Source: Hyposmocoma kahamanoa (lineage: Eukaryota > Arthropoda > Insecta > Lepidoptera > Cosmopterigidae). From it: DNA of 64,000 nt. The stretch is taken from assembly GCF_003589595.1 (NCBI RefSeq), contig NW_020653415.1, positions 962,475 through 1,026,474 of the forward strand. Reading direction: 5' to 3'. Below the pieces are notes generated by a model. The model did not search any database. It saw nothing but the letters and a program-made list of their open reading frames with translations, and had not been told where the DNA came from. Of this stretch, positions 14,401-23,600 are shown piece by piece (the stretch's first letter is position 1; the number at the start of each line of letters is the position of its first letter). The position numbers were made by a program, and so were the translations under genes.

Positions 14401-16548
14401 GTCCATGGCATCCACTACGAGCCGAGAACCGAGCGAAATGGTACGCATTGGGATAGACCTATGTCCAGCAGTGGACTGCGATAGGCTGTTGATGATAATG
14501 ATGATGGGTACAGCTTCGGTTACTACAGCAAATGACATGAATGCTCCGCTTCATTACATAGCTAGCATAGCATGATACGCAAAACGGTACGGAATTCAGG
14601 ACCCCTCTCAATATAAATATACATATATGTAGTACGTATATATGTAGAAGTATAAATATAATATATTTATTAAATATCTACATATATTATAGGTAGGTAT
14701 TTTATCTACACACGTATCATAAACCCTCTATGATATGTTAAAAAACCGCAAATTACGACCAGCGTAAAGATTTACTGTTTTGTTAGAACAAATTTCTTAA
14801 ATGTGATTTCCACCTTTTCGAACCGATGACGGTTTAAAAAAGTTGGAAAGGAAGAAGTACACCAACCGTAACCTTAATGGCACCGCCCCGTCAGGCCCTA
14901 ATCATTTACTGCGTCCAGCGATACCGACGACGTTGTTATACGTGTCACGCGGCTTCATTACTCCACAAAGTCTGCCGACATTGTGGAGTATATACGGGTG
15001 AAGCCAATGCTACCCTGAGGGTCGAGTAGTTGGTGTTCCGTCACTATGTAAATTTTAATTCATTTGTGGTGAGAGTACCAACTCGACATCTGTCGACCTT
15101 CATGAAAGATGAGTTTTGGCCGAAGGGGGTCATGTACCAACGTTTCCGAGGCCGGCTATCGGACACCCACGTTGCGTCACACGTCGCAGACAATACGTGT
15201 AAATAATAATTAGTCAGTAGTGTTTTTATTGTATTATTATGTATGTTAGTCTTATAAGGCATGTATTTATGCTACTACTACGATTTTCAGAGGTAAGGCC
15301 GCCTTTTCCTTTCGTAGTTTTTCTTGAGACTTGATAATGTACTTGTAAACGCACGTAAAAAAAAACTTGATTTGGTAACTTTTTGCAATCACGACGACCA
15401 TTTTTGTCAGTATTCATGTTGAAAAACTGTACAATTACGCTCTCAGATAATGCCACAAAAATACAAATATCAAATTAACCTTACCTTTACGTTACCTTTT
15501 ATAAGTAATAAATAAAAGTTCTGTCTCTCTAGTATGCTTTAATGTCAGTGTTTATATTTCAGCTCCAGACGAAAGTGGCGAGATATCTATTCTTCAGATA
15601 ATGGAACACGCGATGGGTCCAAGTGGTGGATGTGCTACATCTGATGAGAAGAGACCTTGGCGTTGTTTTGACGCCGTCTTTATCGTATCCCTGCTGCAGG
15701 ATGGTTACGGGTTTGATGAGAGTACTAAGATTAATGTGAGTTGGATTGCATCCCGGATACTTTCCTCTTCAATAATATTTACAAAGGTCGAACAAACAAA
15801 AAACAAAATTCCTTGACTCTAACCAGCTATTTATTATCTATATATACTATACAACTATAAATTATCTATCACTATCCCAACTAAGCTACGGAACGAATTA
15901 GCAGATCTTACGAATATCTTTATGTGCCCGTTGCAGATCTTTGTTTCTGGTTGTAAAGGTGCCTATAGATTTGCTCGACATTGTCGATCGTTACTGTGTA
16001 CAATGTCGATTGGGTGCCTACAGATTTGCTCGACACTGTCGATCGATATGATGTGTTTTGAGACAGAAATTTTGCCGCAGGTTTGTTTATAAAACTGCAA
16101 ATACTATATATACAGTGTACAGTAAGTGTACTCGCAGCTTTACAAGTAAAGATGCGGCAAAATTTCTGTCTGGAAACATCATACCGATCGACAGTTATGA
16201 TCGACAAAATCGTGCTAATCTGTAGGCGTCTGATCGACATTGACACACCGAAATTAGGTAGCCAAAAGTAACTAGAAAATTACCCAGTACCCTACTCCTT
16301 TTGTGCACTTTAAACATCACTGGGTTCACGGAGTAGCAAAGTAATTTACATTCACTTTTAAGTTTACAGTAATTTTAAATTAAAAAACATTAACGTTTCA
16401 GGTGTACAATGATATTGATGGATATGGCGTAGAGTGGTCTCTAGGAATCGCCTACAATTACGTGATGGCGGCGATTACTGCGCAGCCTGGTCCCGCAAAC
16501 GTCTACGACAAATTTATTAGGAGCATATTGGCCAAAAGGAGAAAATAA
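5653..16548 (+). CDS. NTPDase/apyrase family gene A (GDA1_CD39)
   Basis: Nucleoside di-/triphosphate hydrolase of the GDA1_CD39 family, probably secreted or luminal because no C-terminal membrane segment is seen. Exons by GT-AG sites and frame: 5653-5787, 8928-9174, 10868-10959, 12043-12199, 12839-12991, 13666-13841, 15563-15735 and 16402-16548 (stop TAA 16546-16548), giving about 426 codons before any leader. ACR1 is DCGSSGSR (a Cys replaces the usual Ala), ACR2 TPLIVRATAGLR, ACR3 DEGICMWYAVNLLT with the family's catalytic Glu, ACR4 LEIGGASAQV and ACR5 FDAVFIVSLLQDGYGF. The exon phases 1-1-2-1-2-2-1-0 match genes B and C. The leader exon, needing 3n+1 coding bases, was not found. An in-frame ATG at 5613 that reads through the 5653 acceptor is the alternative start. 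The introns hold a mariner, SINEs and a hAT-like element. Confidence 0.88.
5940..6930 (-). repeat. SINE family A copy split by an insertion
   Basis: Minus-strand SINE A sequence starts near 5945 and resumes at 6845 (CCAATCCATAACAGTTG, then ACCACTCAGAGCTTTAA). The two halves are separated by 826 bp of unrelated GC-rich DNA. The 14-bp word CCAATCCATAACAG is present at both junctions (6005-6018 and 6845-6858). Confidence 0.7.
6019..6844. mobile_element. GC-rich insertion with 14-bp target duplication
   Basis: This 826-bp block is much richer in GC than its surroundings and sits inside a SINE between two copies of CCAATCCATAACAG. Neither end has an A or T tract, so it is not an ordinary polyadenylated insertion. 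The phrase GGAGCT-TTAGGCACG occurs twice about 110 bp apart (near 6256 and 6358), suggesting internal repeats as in some LINE 3' regions. Open frames up to 82 codons show no recognised domain. A 14-bp duplication fits target-primed reverse transcription. The family is unknown. Confidence 0.6.
7320..8150 (+). pseudogene. Dead mariner-type transposase
   Basis: Mariner family landmarks appear in two offset frames. 7609-7800 encodes EPERKSQSAQWVF, TKVKKGRSTGRKM and VASFFGQ. 7797-8048 encodes RSRSNIAIHHDNASAHFAN and ELMTHPLYSPDLAPCDSFYF, covering part of the D,D34D catalytic core. The N-terminal helix-turn-helix part is not in a continuous frame. Stops and shifts make it inactive. It lies in an intron of gene A. 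Confidence 0.8.
8250..8440 (+). repeat. tRNA-derived SINE family B with (ATT)n tail
   Basis: The head GCCTCCATTGCCGAACGGTT resembles a tRNA A box and TTGATTCCCGG a decayed B box. The shared body TTTCTCTCGTGAGTT follows, then an ATT array at 8403-8434. Related copies are at 14277-14530 and 45952-46145; the last has the best-preserved B box (GGTTCGATTCC). Confidence 0.7.
8470..8765 (-). repeat. Lepidopteran-type tRNA-derived SINE
   Basis: On the minus strand, the head has GCCGTGATAGCCTGAAGATC and GGGTTCGAATCC, followed by a long body and a tail containing CGTCCCACTGCCGGGCAC on the plus strand. From general knowledge this layout is very common in moth and butterfly genomes. A partial copy of its 3' half is at about 48690-48800. 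Confidence 0.7.
9196..10406. mobile_element. Long copy of the hAT-like family
   Basis: Its ends begin CATTGACCTACCAATAAAT and finish TTGTTGCTAGGTCAATG, diverged versions of the termini at 5017-5302. Exact 8-bp duplications TTATTAAA flank it at 9188-9195 and 10407-10414. At 1211 bp it is about four times longer than the other two copies. The extra AT-rich interior has open frames up to 107 codons (9560-9883) without a recognised transposase motif. It starts 21 bp after the donor of gene A's ACR2 exon. Confidence 0.8.
13872..14170 (+). repeat. SINE family A copy
   Basis: Same body as the 985-1272 copy: GAGTTCGTCGGGG start, GTGACGGGCGCAGTGG and ATCAGGCGCACGAC internally, and CTTGATATTATAAAAAAAAA at the end. 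It starts about 30 bp after gene A's sixth recognised exon. Confidence 0.75.
14277..14530 (+). repeat. SINE family B copy with lepidopteran-type tail
   Basis: The head GCCGCCATGGCCGAACTGTT is tRNA-like, but part of the B-box half is missing after GCAGAGGTCCCAG. The end contains CCTATGTCCAGCAGTGGACT and (GATGAT)n, a tail that is common in Lepidoptera. Confidence 0.65.
14780..15225. repeat. Repeat block shared in inverse with 43.4-44.1 kb
   Basis: Words such as CCAGCGATACCGACGACG, ACGTGTCACGCGGCTTC and GAGGCCGGCTATCGGACACC recur, inverted and slightly changed, within 43410-44110. That region is the interior of an inverted-repeat-bounded element, so this block is probably a fragment of the same family. 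Confidence 0.6.
15955..16245. repeat. CGATCG-rich MITE cluster
   Basis: The phrase GGTGCCTAYAGATTTGCTCG occurs at 15959 and again near 16014. An inverted, diverged end lies near 16195-16240 (CGTGCTAATCTGTAGGCGTC). Copies of this family with better inverted ends lie at 22930-23027, 24419-24613 and 26610-27216. No coding content. Confidence 0.65.
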
Positions 16549-17130
16549 AACAATTGAGGATCATCGTATATTTTTCAGTGGAACATAAAGTTGCTATCGG
16601 TAATGCGAGATTCAATCAGTGCTTGTAATTTGCTTCATAGTAATAATATTAATACAATGTATTTTTATTTTTATTGTGTCTTAATTTTGTCCCACAAAGT
16701 AATTATTCCTTTGATTTTCCAGACACTAAGTCTACTTTTAACTGGCGCAAAAATACCATAGGAATTAGTAACAATGAATTGAAATATCGTTCCTTCACTA
16801 TACATATATAACATGAATTTTGTTTCTGATCAATATCATTTTCTAATTGTTTCTAATACAAAAACTTCAAAAAACTTTATTTAGACCTGCAGAAGGTAAA
16901 ACAGTTAAATATTTACGGCGTGTACTTGCGCCTGATCTTAAAGATGACCGCGATATGGAAAGGGAACGTAGGGCTCAGTCAGGGTGAATATGATCGCAAC
17001 CCAGATTCGCAAGATGATCGGGAGAGGTGAAGGTAACTCTTTTCAGAGCGTACTGTACCTTCCTATATGCATGCAGTCTGTGGCAAGGGTATCACAAACG
17101 AAGTTTGTGATTGAAAAATATTATTTTCAG

Positions 17131-17277
17131 CTATATAACGACATTGGTAACAGTTATGGTGTAGACTGGCCTCTTGGATTGGCCTACCATTACGTCATGG
17201 CGGCAATTGCGGCGAAACCAGGACCAGATCATATTTATATTAATTACATTAAGAGTTTATTGCCTATGCAATCATAA
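17131..17277 (+). CDS. Second candidate terminal exon of gene A
   Basis: A clean acceptor (TTATTTTCAG) is followed by 49 codons including a stop TAA at 17275-17277, exactly the 147-nt length of gene A's last exon at 16402. It encodes LYNDIGNSYGVDWPLGLAYH and then YVMAAIAAKPGP, parallel to VYNDIDGYGVEWSLGIAYNY and YVMAAITAQPGP upstream. Both start in phase 0, so either can be joined to the 15563-15735 exon. Its LY start resembles the last exons of genes B and C more than the 16402 exon does. It is either an alternative last exon or the remnant of a deleted tandem gene copy. Confidence 0.75.
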   Translation, partial: LYNDIGNSYGVDWPLGLAYHYVMAAIAAKPGPDHIYINYIKSLLPMQS

Positions 17278-17559
17278 TTTCGACATTTTGGGAATACAAA
17301 GTAACGCAATTAAAAGTTACATTATCAGCACTGGGAGAGGAAAAATCATTCCTGCTACATAGTTCCATTTATTAACCAATATGGCGGACTTTAATGTACG
17401 AAGAAAAAAATTACTGCTACATAATCTGCTTATGTACGAGCAATGTTTGTTCCCTTTACAAATCCAATATGGCGGACCTCCATAGCGTGTTTGCGAAGGT
17501 CGTATAGTTTCGTGGCCGTTTATGTACTGAGGATTAATTTGCGAAATTCATAGTTCATT
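17278..17559. other. No gene recognised
   Basis: Downstream of the second terminal exon of gene A. CCAATATGGCGGAC occurs twice about 100 bp apart (near 17378 and 17463), a small duplicated word of unknown meaning. Confidence 0.4.
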
Positions 17560-17939
17560 CCTTAGAATAATAACGCATAGAAACCTAGTCCGCACACGCT
17601 AAGTGAGGCAAATTGAAGCGCGCCCAATGGGCCTACACGAGCGGGCGGGCCTTCAGTGCTCAAGGTCAACTTGCACCGCGAACAGATCAAGAATTTTAGC
17701 TAAAAATGACGAAATGTACGGTAAATGAGTGTAAAAATACGTCAGACAAACATAAAATAGATACTAACATCACATTCCACAAGGAAGTAACGCGTTTCAA
17801 CTTGTTTTTTTATATAAATTTTCACTAAAACCGAAAATTAACCTACTACTAAAACTAGCCTACATGAATTTGATTTTTGCCTCACTTGTGACAGTTCGTT
17901 TGATATGAAACTATCATTCTATGCGTTATTATTCTAAGG
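17560..17939 (+). mobile_element. 380-bp element with a THAP-like N-terminus
   Basis: The ends are CCTTAGAATAATAACGCATA and TATGCGTTATTATTCTAAGG, a 20-bp perfect inverted pair, flanked by an exact 6-bp duplication TTCATT (17554-17559, 17940-17945). Inside, an ATG at 17706 opens 40 codons starting MTKCTVNECKNTS, with C-x4-C spacing and then ITFHKE, as at the start of a THAP zinc finger (C-x2-4-C ... FH). The THAP C-terminal half (His, AVPTIF box) is absent. It looks like a non-autonomous DNA transposon that keeps the first exon of a THAP-bearing transposase or has captured one from a host gene. Confidence 0.7.
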
Positions 17940-17945
17940 TTCATT

Positions 17946-20190
17946 CTAATTGTTACAAAAATACATAATAATACACTGTGATACTCAAATGTGACTAATT
18001 TTATTTTGTACCCTTATGTGCAGACACAGACAGATGAGCGTCATTTCATTAATTACATTTTTTAAAGACTTATCTTTATTATTGACTTAATTTACCTCAA
18101 TTATGAAAACAATCGGTAATCACTTTTATTTAATAAAGACAGATGACTGAAATAAAGATCTTAATATCGATTGATCCAAGCAGTAATGTGAGCATTAGTC
18201 GTTTAAATTTTGAAGGGTTGGGGTGCTGGTGAAATTACAGGCACATGGACTTGTCAACTTATGTCTCAGAGTGAGGGGCGCAGTGACTGTGAGGTATTTG
18301 CGATTAAAGACTCTGAATATCACTTTCTTATGGATATGCGTGTTGCTTACCACCAGCCGCACAATTTATTTGTCTTGTTACTTGATATTATAAAAAAAAT
18401 CCCTGCACTCGAAATAGATTTATTAATTTGAGCCTTCTCCTCACTTACCTCGTCCTTATTTATTGCAATAAATAAATGAATAAATTGAAATCAGTGTTTG
18501 GAACGCATTGCGTTTTCTAGCAAATACTAAGTTACTAATCCTGTTGTTAGCGCAACTGGCACCACACAAATTGTCTTTATATTTAAGTGTCTTTGTTTAT
18601 AGTAAATGAAACTATTTTTCCGAATTTAAATCGCGTATATTTGTTTTTTCAAACAAACCGACNNNNNNNNNNNNNNNNNNNNNNNNNNNNNNNNNNNNNN
18701 NNNNNNNNNNNNNNNNNNNNNNNNNNNNNNNNNNNNNNNNNNNNNNNNNNNNNNNNNNNNNNACAAACCGACGTTTCGGGCCCTTTACAGGTCCCATGGT
18801 CACTATTGTCTTTGCTTATTTATGTAAATAACCTGTGTTTTAATTTAACTCAGTTTTTATTTGGTTTTGTAATTGTTCATTTGTTTCTTACATGTGAATG
18901 TTTTGATTATGTTTTTAATATATTTTTTTTCTGTTTTTTTTTGTTGCGTGGCGTCATTTGTGGTAGTCAAATAAATATATATTATTTTTTATAATATCTT
19001 TTTTTTTATCGTGTTCTTAGGTTTTCGCGATAATTACACATAGGAAATGAAACTATTTTTCCGGATTTTTCCGGAAAAATAGTTTCATTTCCTATCTTTT
19101 TTTGTTATGATTATGATATAATAAGTGCGCATTTGTGTTCCATCTCACGATGAAAAATGACGATGAGGTCGACAATGGAGCATGCACTCCAAAATAATGC
19201 CTATTCGCCTTGAAAATGCCTAAGTTGTAGCGTTCAGGGAATATAGAAGAATGTCGCATCAATATTAGTTACAGCGGCGTAATTTAGACAAAGTGAAGAT
19301 AAAACGAATGTGAAGTAGCAGTGCGGAAATACCTAAGGTCTAAGGCTGTCCACCGTTTGTGAAGGCGAGATATTTTAATACGAGCCTAGATTTTAGGAGG
19401 GGAAGTGTGGGGGGGTCACACCACCCGCCCCGCAATAAAATAAGAACAGGCGGAGAAAGTTTGACACAGATTCGTCATCGACAAGCGCTTGATGGCGACT
19501 GACGGGGCGGCGGCGCAGTGTGACGTTAGATCGCTGAGCAATTTGCAAATTTTAAGATATATGCGAATTTAATAACTAAAAGGACTTCAGTTGAACACCT
19601 TAATTTAGCAGGTTCTCTCTAGTACTTAAAGACAAATATCTCCATATAAAAATTATGTAGGTAAAAAGTTAGATATTTTATTCATAAATAATTCGTTTTA
19701 GAGCTTACTTTAGCCTGTTTACAGGATCTCGGATAAAGTACATCCTAACATGTAACCCATTAGCACACTCGAGGCATAACATCCTTAGAGGTATGGTGCA
19801 TTTTTTTTAAGATCATTATTTAATAGTAAATACCTAAACCAGTTGACCTAGCAAAACAGTTTTTTCTGCTTCTCCTCCGGAGCCTTAAATGGATTTACTT
19901 GATATCACCGGAGAATCTCGCAACTCATGTATAACAGCGTACAGCAACGTAGAGGCAAAACGGAGAAAGTAGCGCCACGGAGAGACGCACATTGCAGTCC
20001 ACGGCTCGTTGGCTGACATTCTCATGACATTGTTTACTATAGATAAAAATGTCGTGTACCATTATAAACCATAAAATAAGATTAGCAACACAGTAATGGT
20101 TTCACCTTGAAGTGCATTGTACAAGTGTTATCACACCTGCATTACCTACGTGCCTGAATATATTAGAATAAGTATGTGCTTCTTTCATTA
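17946..20190. other. Intergenic DNA between convergent genes A and B
   Basis: No exon is recognised. The stretch contains a SINE A copy (18178-18403), a repeat with CCGGATTTAAATCGCGTATA-like sequence (from about 18605) next to a 100-N gap (18663-18762), and a 25-bp hairpin (19040-19095). A GC-rich patch around 19380-19530 was not recognised. Confidence 0.5.
18663..18762. other. Assembly gap of 100 N
   Basis: The gap is bounded by ACAAACCGAC on both sides (18653-18662 and 18763-18772). It sits in a dispersed repeat and the true length is unknown. Confidence 0.97.
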
Positions 20191-20640
20191 ATTCAACTGA
20201 AGTACAAATAAGTTTTATTTTCTCATTCTTGTCAATAATTTTTCGTAGATAATTATGCACGAAGAACTCAACTGAAGCAAAATCGGTTATATTTTCTCAT
20301 TTCGGACAATATTTTTCGTAGATAATGGATATACGAAGTACATTGTATTAGGGTTACCATATTACTATTACGTTCGTGCTTATACAATGTGTAGAACAGA
20401 TGCGTGTTTCTTTACATCAACTCAACTGAAGTACAAATCTGTTTTATTTTCTCATTTTGGACAAAATTTTTCGTGGATAATTATGCACGAAGTGCTTTGT
20501 ATAAGGGTTACTACACTAGTATTACTATTCGTGCCTATACAAAATGTAGAATAGGAGGATTCCTTTTGTCATCAGCTCAATTAAAATACAAATCTGTTTT
20601 ATTTTCTCATTTTCGACAATATTTTTCGTAGATAATGATG
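20190..20640. repeat. Tandem repeat built from the 3' end of gene B
   Basis: The word CTGTTTTATTTTCTCATTTT and the following TTTTTCGTAGATAATKATGCACG recur, with changes, at about 20210, 20282, 20438 and 20594. Full units are about 155 bp and one is truncated to about 70 bp. The rightmost unit contains the stop codon and last dozen codons of gene B, so the tandem array starts inside the coding region and extends into the 3' flank. Confidence 0.8.
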
Positions 20641-23600
20641 CACGTGGATAAGGTCCGGGTTTGTTGTAATCTCCGCCATGACGTAGTTGTAAGCAACTCC
20701 CAGAGTCCATTCTACGTTATAATTGTCAATTGTGTCGTATAACTGAAAATAACAATGTTTGCATTTTTCTTTCATGAAACAATTACTTTCTCGTCAACTG
20801 TTCGTGAATTATGTCCTTAGACATGCGACCTGACAGTCGCCCATTTTAAGGCTGATTTTTTTTAGATACCGAGTGACGGGACGAATAAGTCGTGGTAGTA
20901 AACGACACGCCTGTCCATAACAGTTGCAGTGCCACTCAGAGCTTTAAATCATAAAGATCTGATGGACGCTGCCACTGCGTACGTCACCCTGGGACATAAG
21001 TTGATAAGTCCCATGTGCCTGTAATTACATAAACGCAGTAATGTGTACATTATCGCTTGGCGGCAGAAGTAGATAAGATGGCAGTAATCTGGACGAACTC
21101 TTGCACAAGGAGATCTACTGCTACGACAACTAAGCAAGTTTTTCGTATTTGCAAAAATGACTTTGTCTAAGTACGAGTACAAGCAAGAAATTAAATCGAA
21201 CTTATCGAATTGTATTGAGAAATGCCCCATTACTTAGAGGTGAACACCGCACGCACAATAATCTGTTTATTTATTTTTACATAATGTTAACATTCTATTA
21301 AAAAATACTTATTAAATAATACTTAGTAAGAGAGAAAAGAGAATCTATTTTTTTAAATAGATAACTATTAGTGCCATACAAGTCGTTTAAGTAAGTTCAC
21401 AGACAGTAGCCAAATCTGCTGAATTGTAATATTGCATGTAAAGTATACATCCGAGAGAGGGGACAGTGCAATCTGAGATTAGTATGATGTTTTGGAATGC
21501 AAAATAACTTCCTATTATGATTTCTCTGTGGTCGAGTTGGAGCGCTGAACTAAAATTTACTTAATCTGGACAATTAAAAACCCCAGTCACTAATTTCTTT
21601 AAAAAAAAAAACGAAGTCGTGCATTTTGCGTCTTGTGTTCAAGCGTAGTAAACAATTAGTTTTGTAAATAGGAAAAATTTACTGAGCTCTCCATTTTTGC
21701 TTAAGGTATGGGAAAGTTGTACGAGGTGATCCTTGGAGGTAAGATGATCCTTTTCAATTGTAGCGAAACTAGTAACGTCATTTAGATATTTTCTTCAGTA
21801 AAAGTAGCCCTCAATGTGCCCTCTCATCAGTCAATTAGTAATAGCGATATGAGTGACGACTTCATTTTTGTGGGAAAAAACAAAAATTGTGTGAGTTTGA
21901 TCTAAGGTAAAGTTGATTAAAAGCTTAGACAACTTCCATTCTAAAAAATCAATTGCTAAGATTTTTGTGTTGGTGGCTTTGTATAATGCTCTATTTACTT
22001 TTTTTAATGGCGTGCTAACAGTAGACAACAAACAGGTTATTATTGTTAATGGACCATATTTAATTTATATGTTTTTCTGAGTACTGAAACCTCTTAAATA
22101 AATAGCTTGCAATACGAATAAAATAGTAGAAGACTGGATTTCGTTTACATGATCGATCTCGATTAATAACAAATATAAATGCTTTTTCTTGTTTTAGACC
22201 AGGCCGCGTAATTGTAAAAGCCATTCGTGGTGGGTGGTCGGAAGGCTATGATCTAAAGAACTAGAGGCGTAAAAGTAGGACGCCACATAAATCGTCAAGT
22301 AAATAGTTAGCAGTAGATACGCGTTATGTCATTAAAAAGACGGGCTAAAGGTGAAAATAAAGGGTCGTCAGTTCAATTAAATATTTAGGTGAAAAAAAAA
22401 ACTGTTTTCATCAGATGTGTTAAACAGGAAATCGAACTCGTAAAGTACATTAAAGAAATGGACACGAGTATGGATATCAACTTGCCATAAATAATAATAT
22501 CGGCCACCCTTAGATACTTGTAAGATATAAATTAATTAGGATTATTTGTTCTCGAAGTTCCGTAACTGTTGTTTCATATACCTAGATTACATAAGTGAGG
22601 ACTTTGTTAAGTCTAAAAAGTTGTTGTTTTCATTTGTTTCTACCAAAACCTAGAAATTTTCCTAAATAGAGGCAAGGTGATCCCCTGGATCATCTTGCCC
22701 ATACCCTTAGGATGGACACCCCGGTGTCCAAGACGAACCTTTCGTAGGGTTTTAAAAATATTCAATTATAATAATGAAAGATCAAAAAATAAAACGTTTT
22801 TAGTAAGACAACATGTAATAGATAAATTTTCTATCATTTAACGCTTTTACCCCTGCTTTAAGCTGAATATCTTTTAAACTACCACCATTCTCCCTTAAGG
22901 GGATCATCTGGTACACCTTTCCCCTACGCATTGAATTGCTCGATTTTTTGACGATCGACACTATATCGATTGTCTCGACTCTTGTCGATCGTCAAAAATC
23001 GAGCAATTTGTAGGCACCTTTAGTCGAAGTCAAAGTGCGTTTTATAAATGTCAGTGATTATTAAATTCAAGATTTTTTAAACAAACGACTTTCAAGTCGT
23101 ATGTCAGAACGGAAAAGTAAATAAGCTAGAATCACTTACATGAATTATACTATTTTTGTCAATCCCGTATCCATATTGCAACAATGTTACTATAAAAATG
23201 GCGTCGAAACATCGCCATGGATTTTGCTTATCGTGTGTAGCGCATCCACCAGTTGGACTTACAGCATGTGCCAACAGATTTTGAATTGTTACATGGCCGT
23301 TTTTGTCACGAGCTGTAATATTAGCATTTTAAGTCTTAGTTTTCTTATAAATAATGTTTAAGAAAACTGATGAAGGAAAACTTCGTAAGGAAAGTCATGT
23401 ATACATGCTGCAAAGCATTTAAATGATATGTGTTAGGTTCCCTATCCGCATTGGGTCCATCTGGGTCTTTTTTATAATATTAAGTGACAGGACGAACTAA
23501 TCGTGGGCCAGTTGGTAAGCGATACGCCTGTCCGTAACAGTTGCATTGCCACTCAGAACTTTACATTGCAAAGATGAGTGTAGTGTGCAATTCTGCGCAT

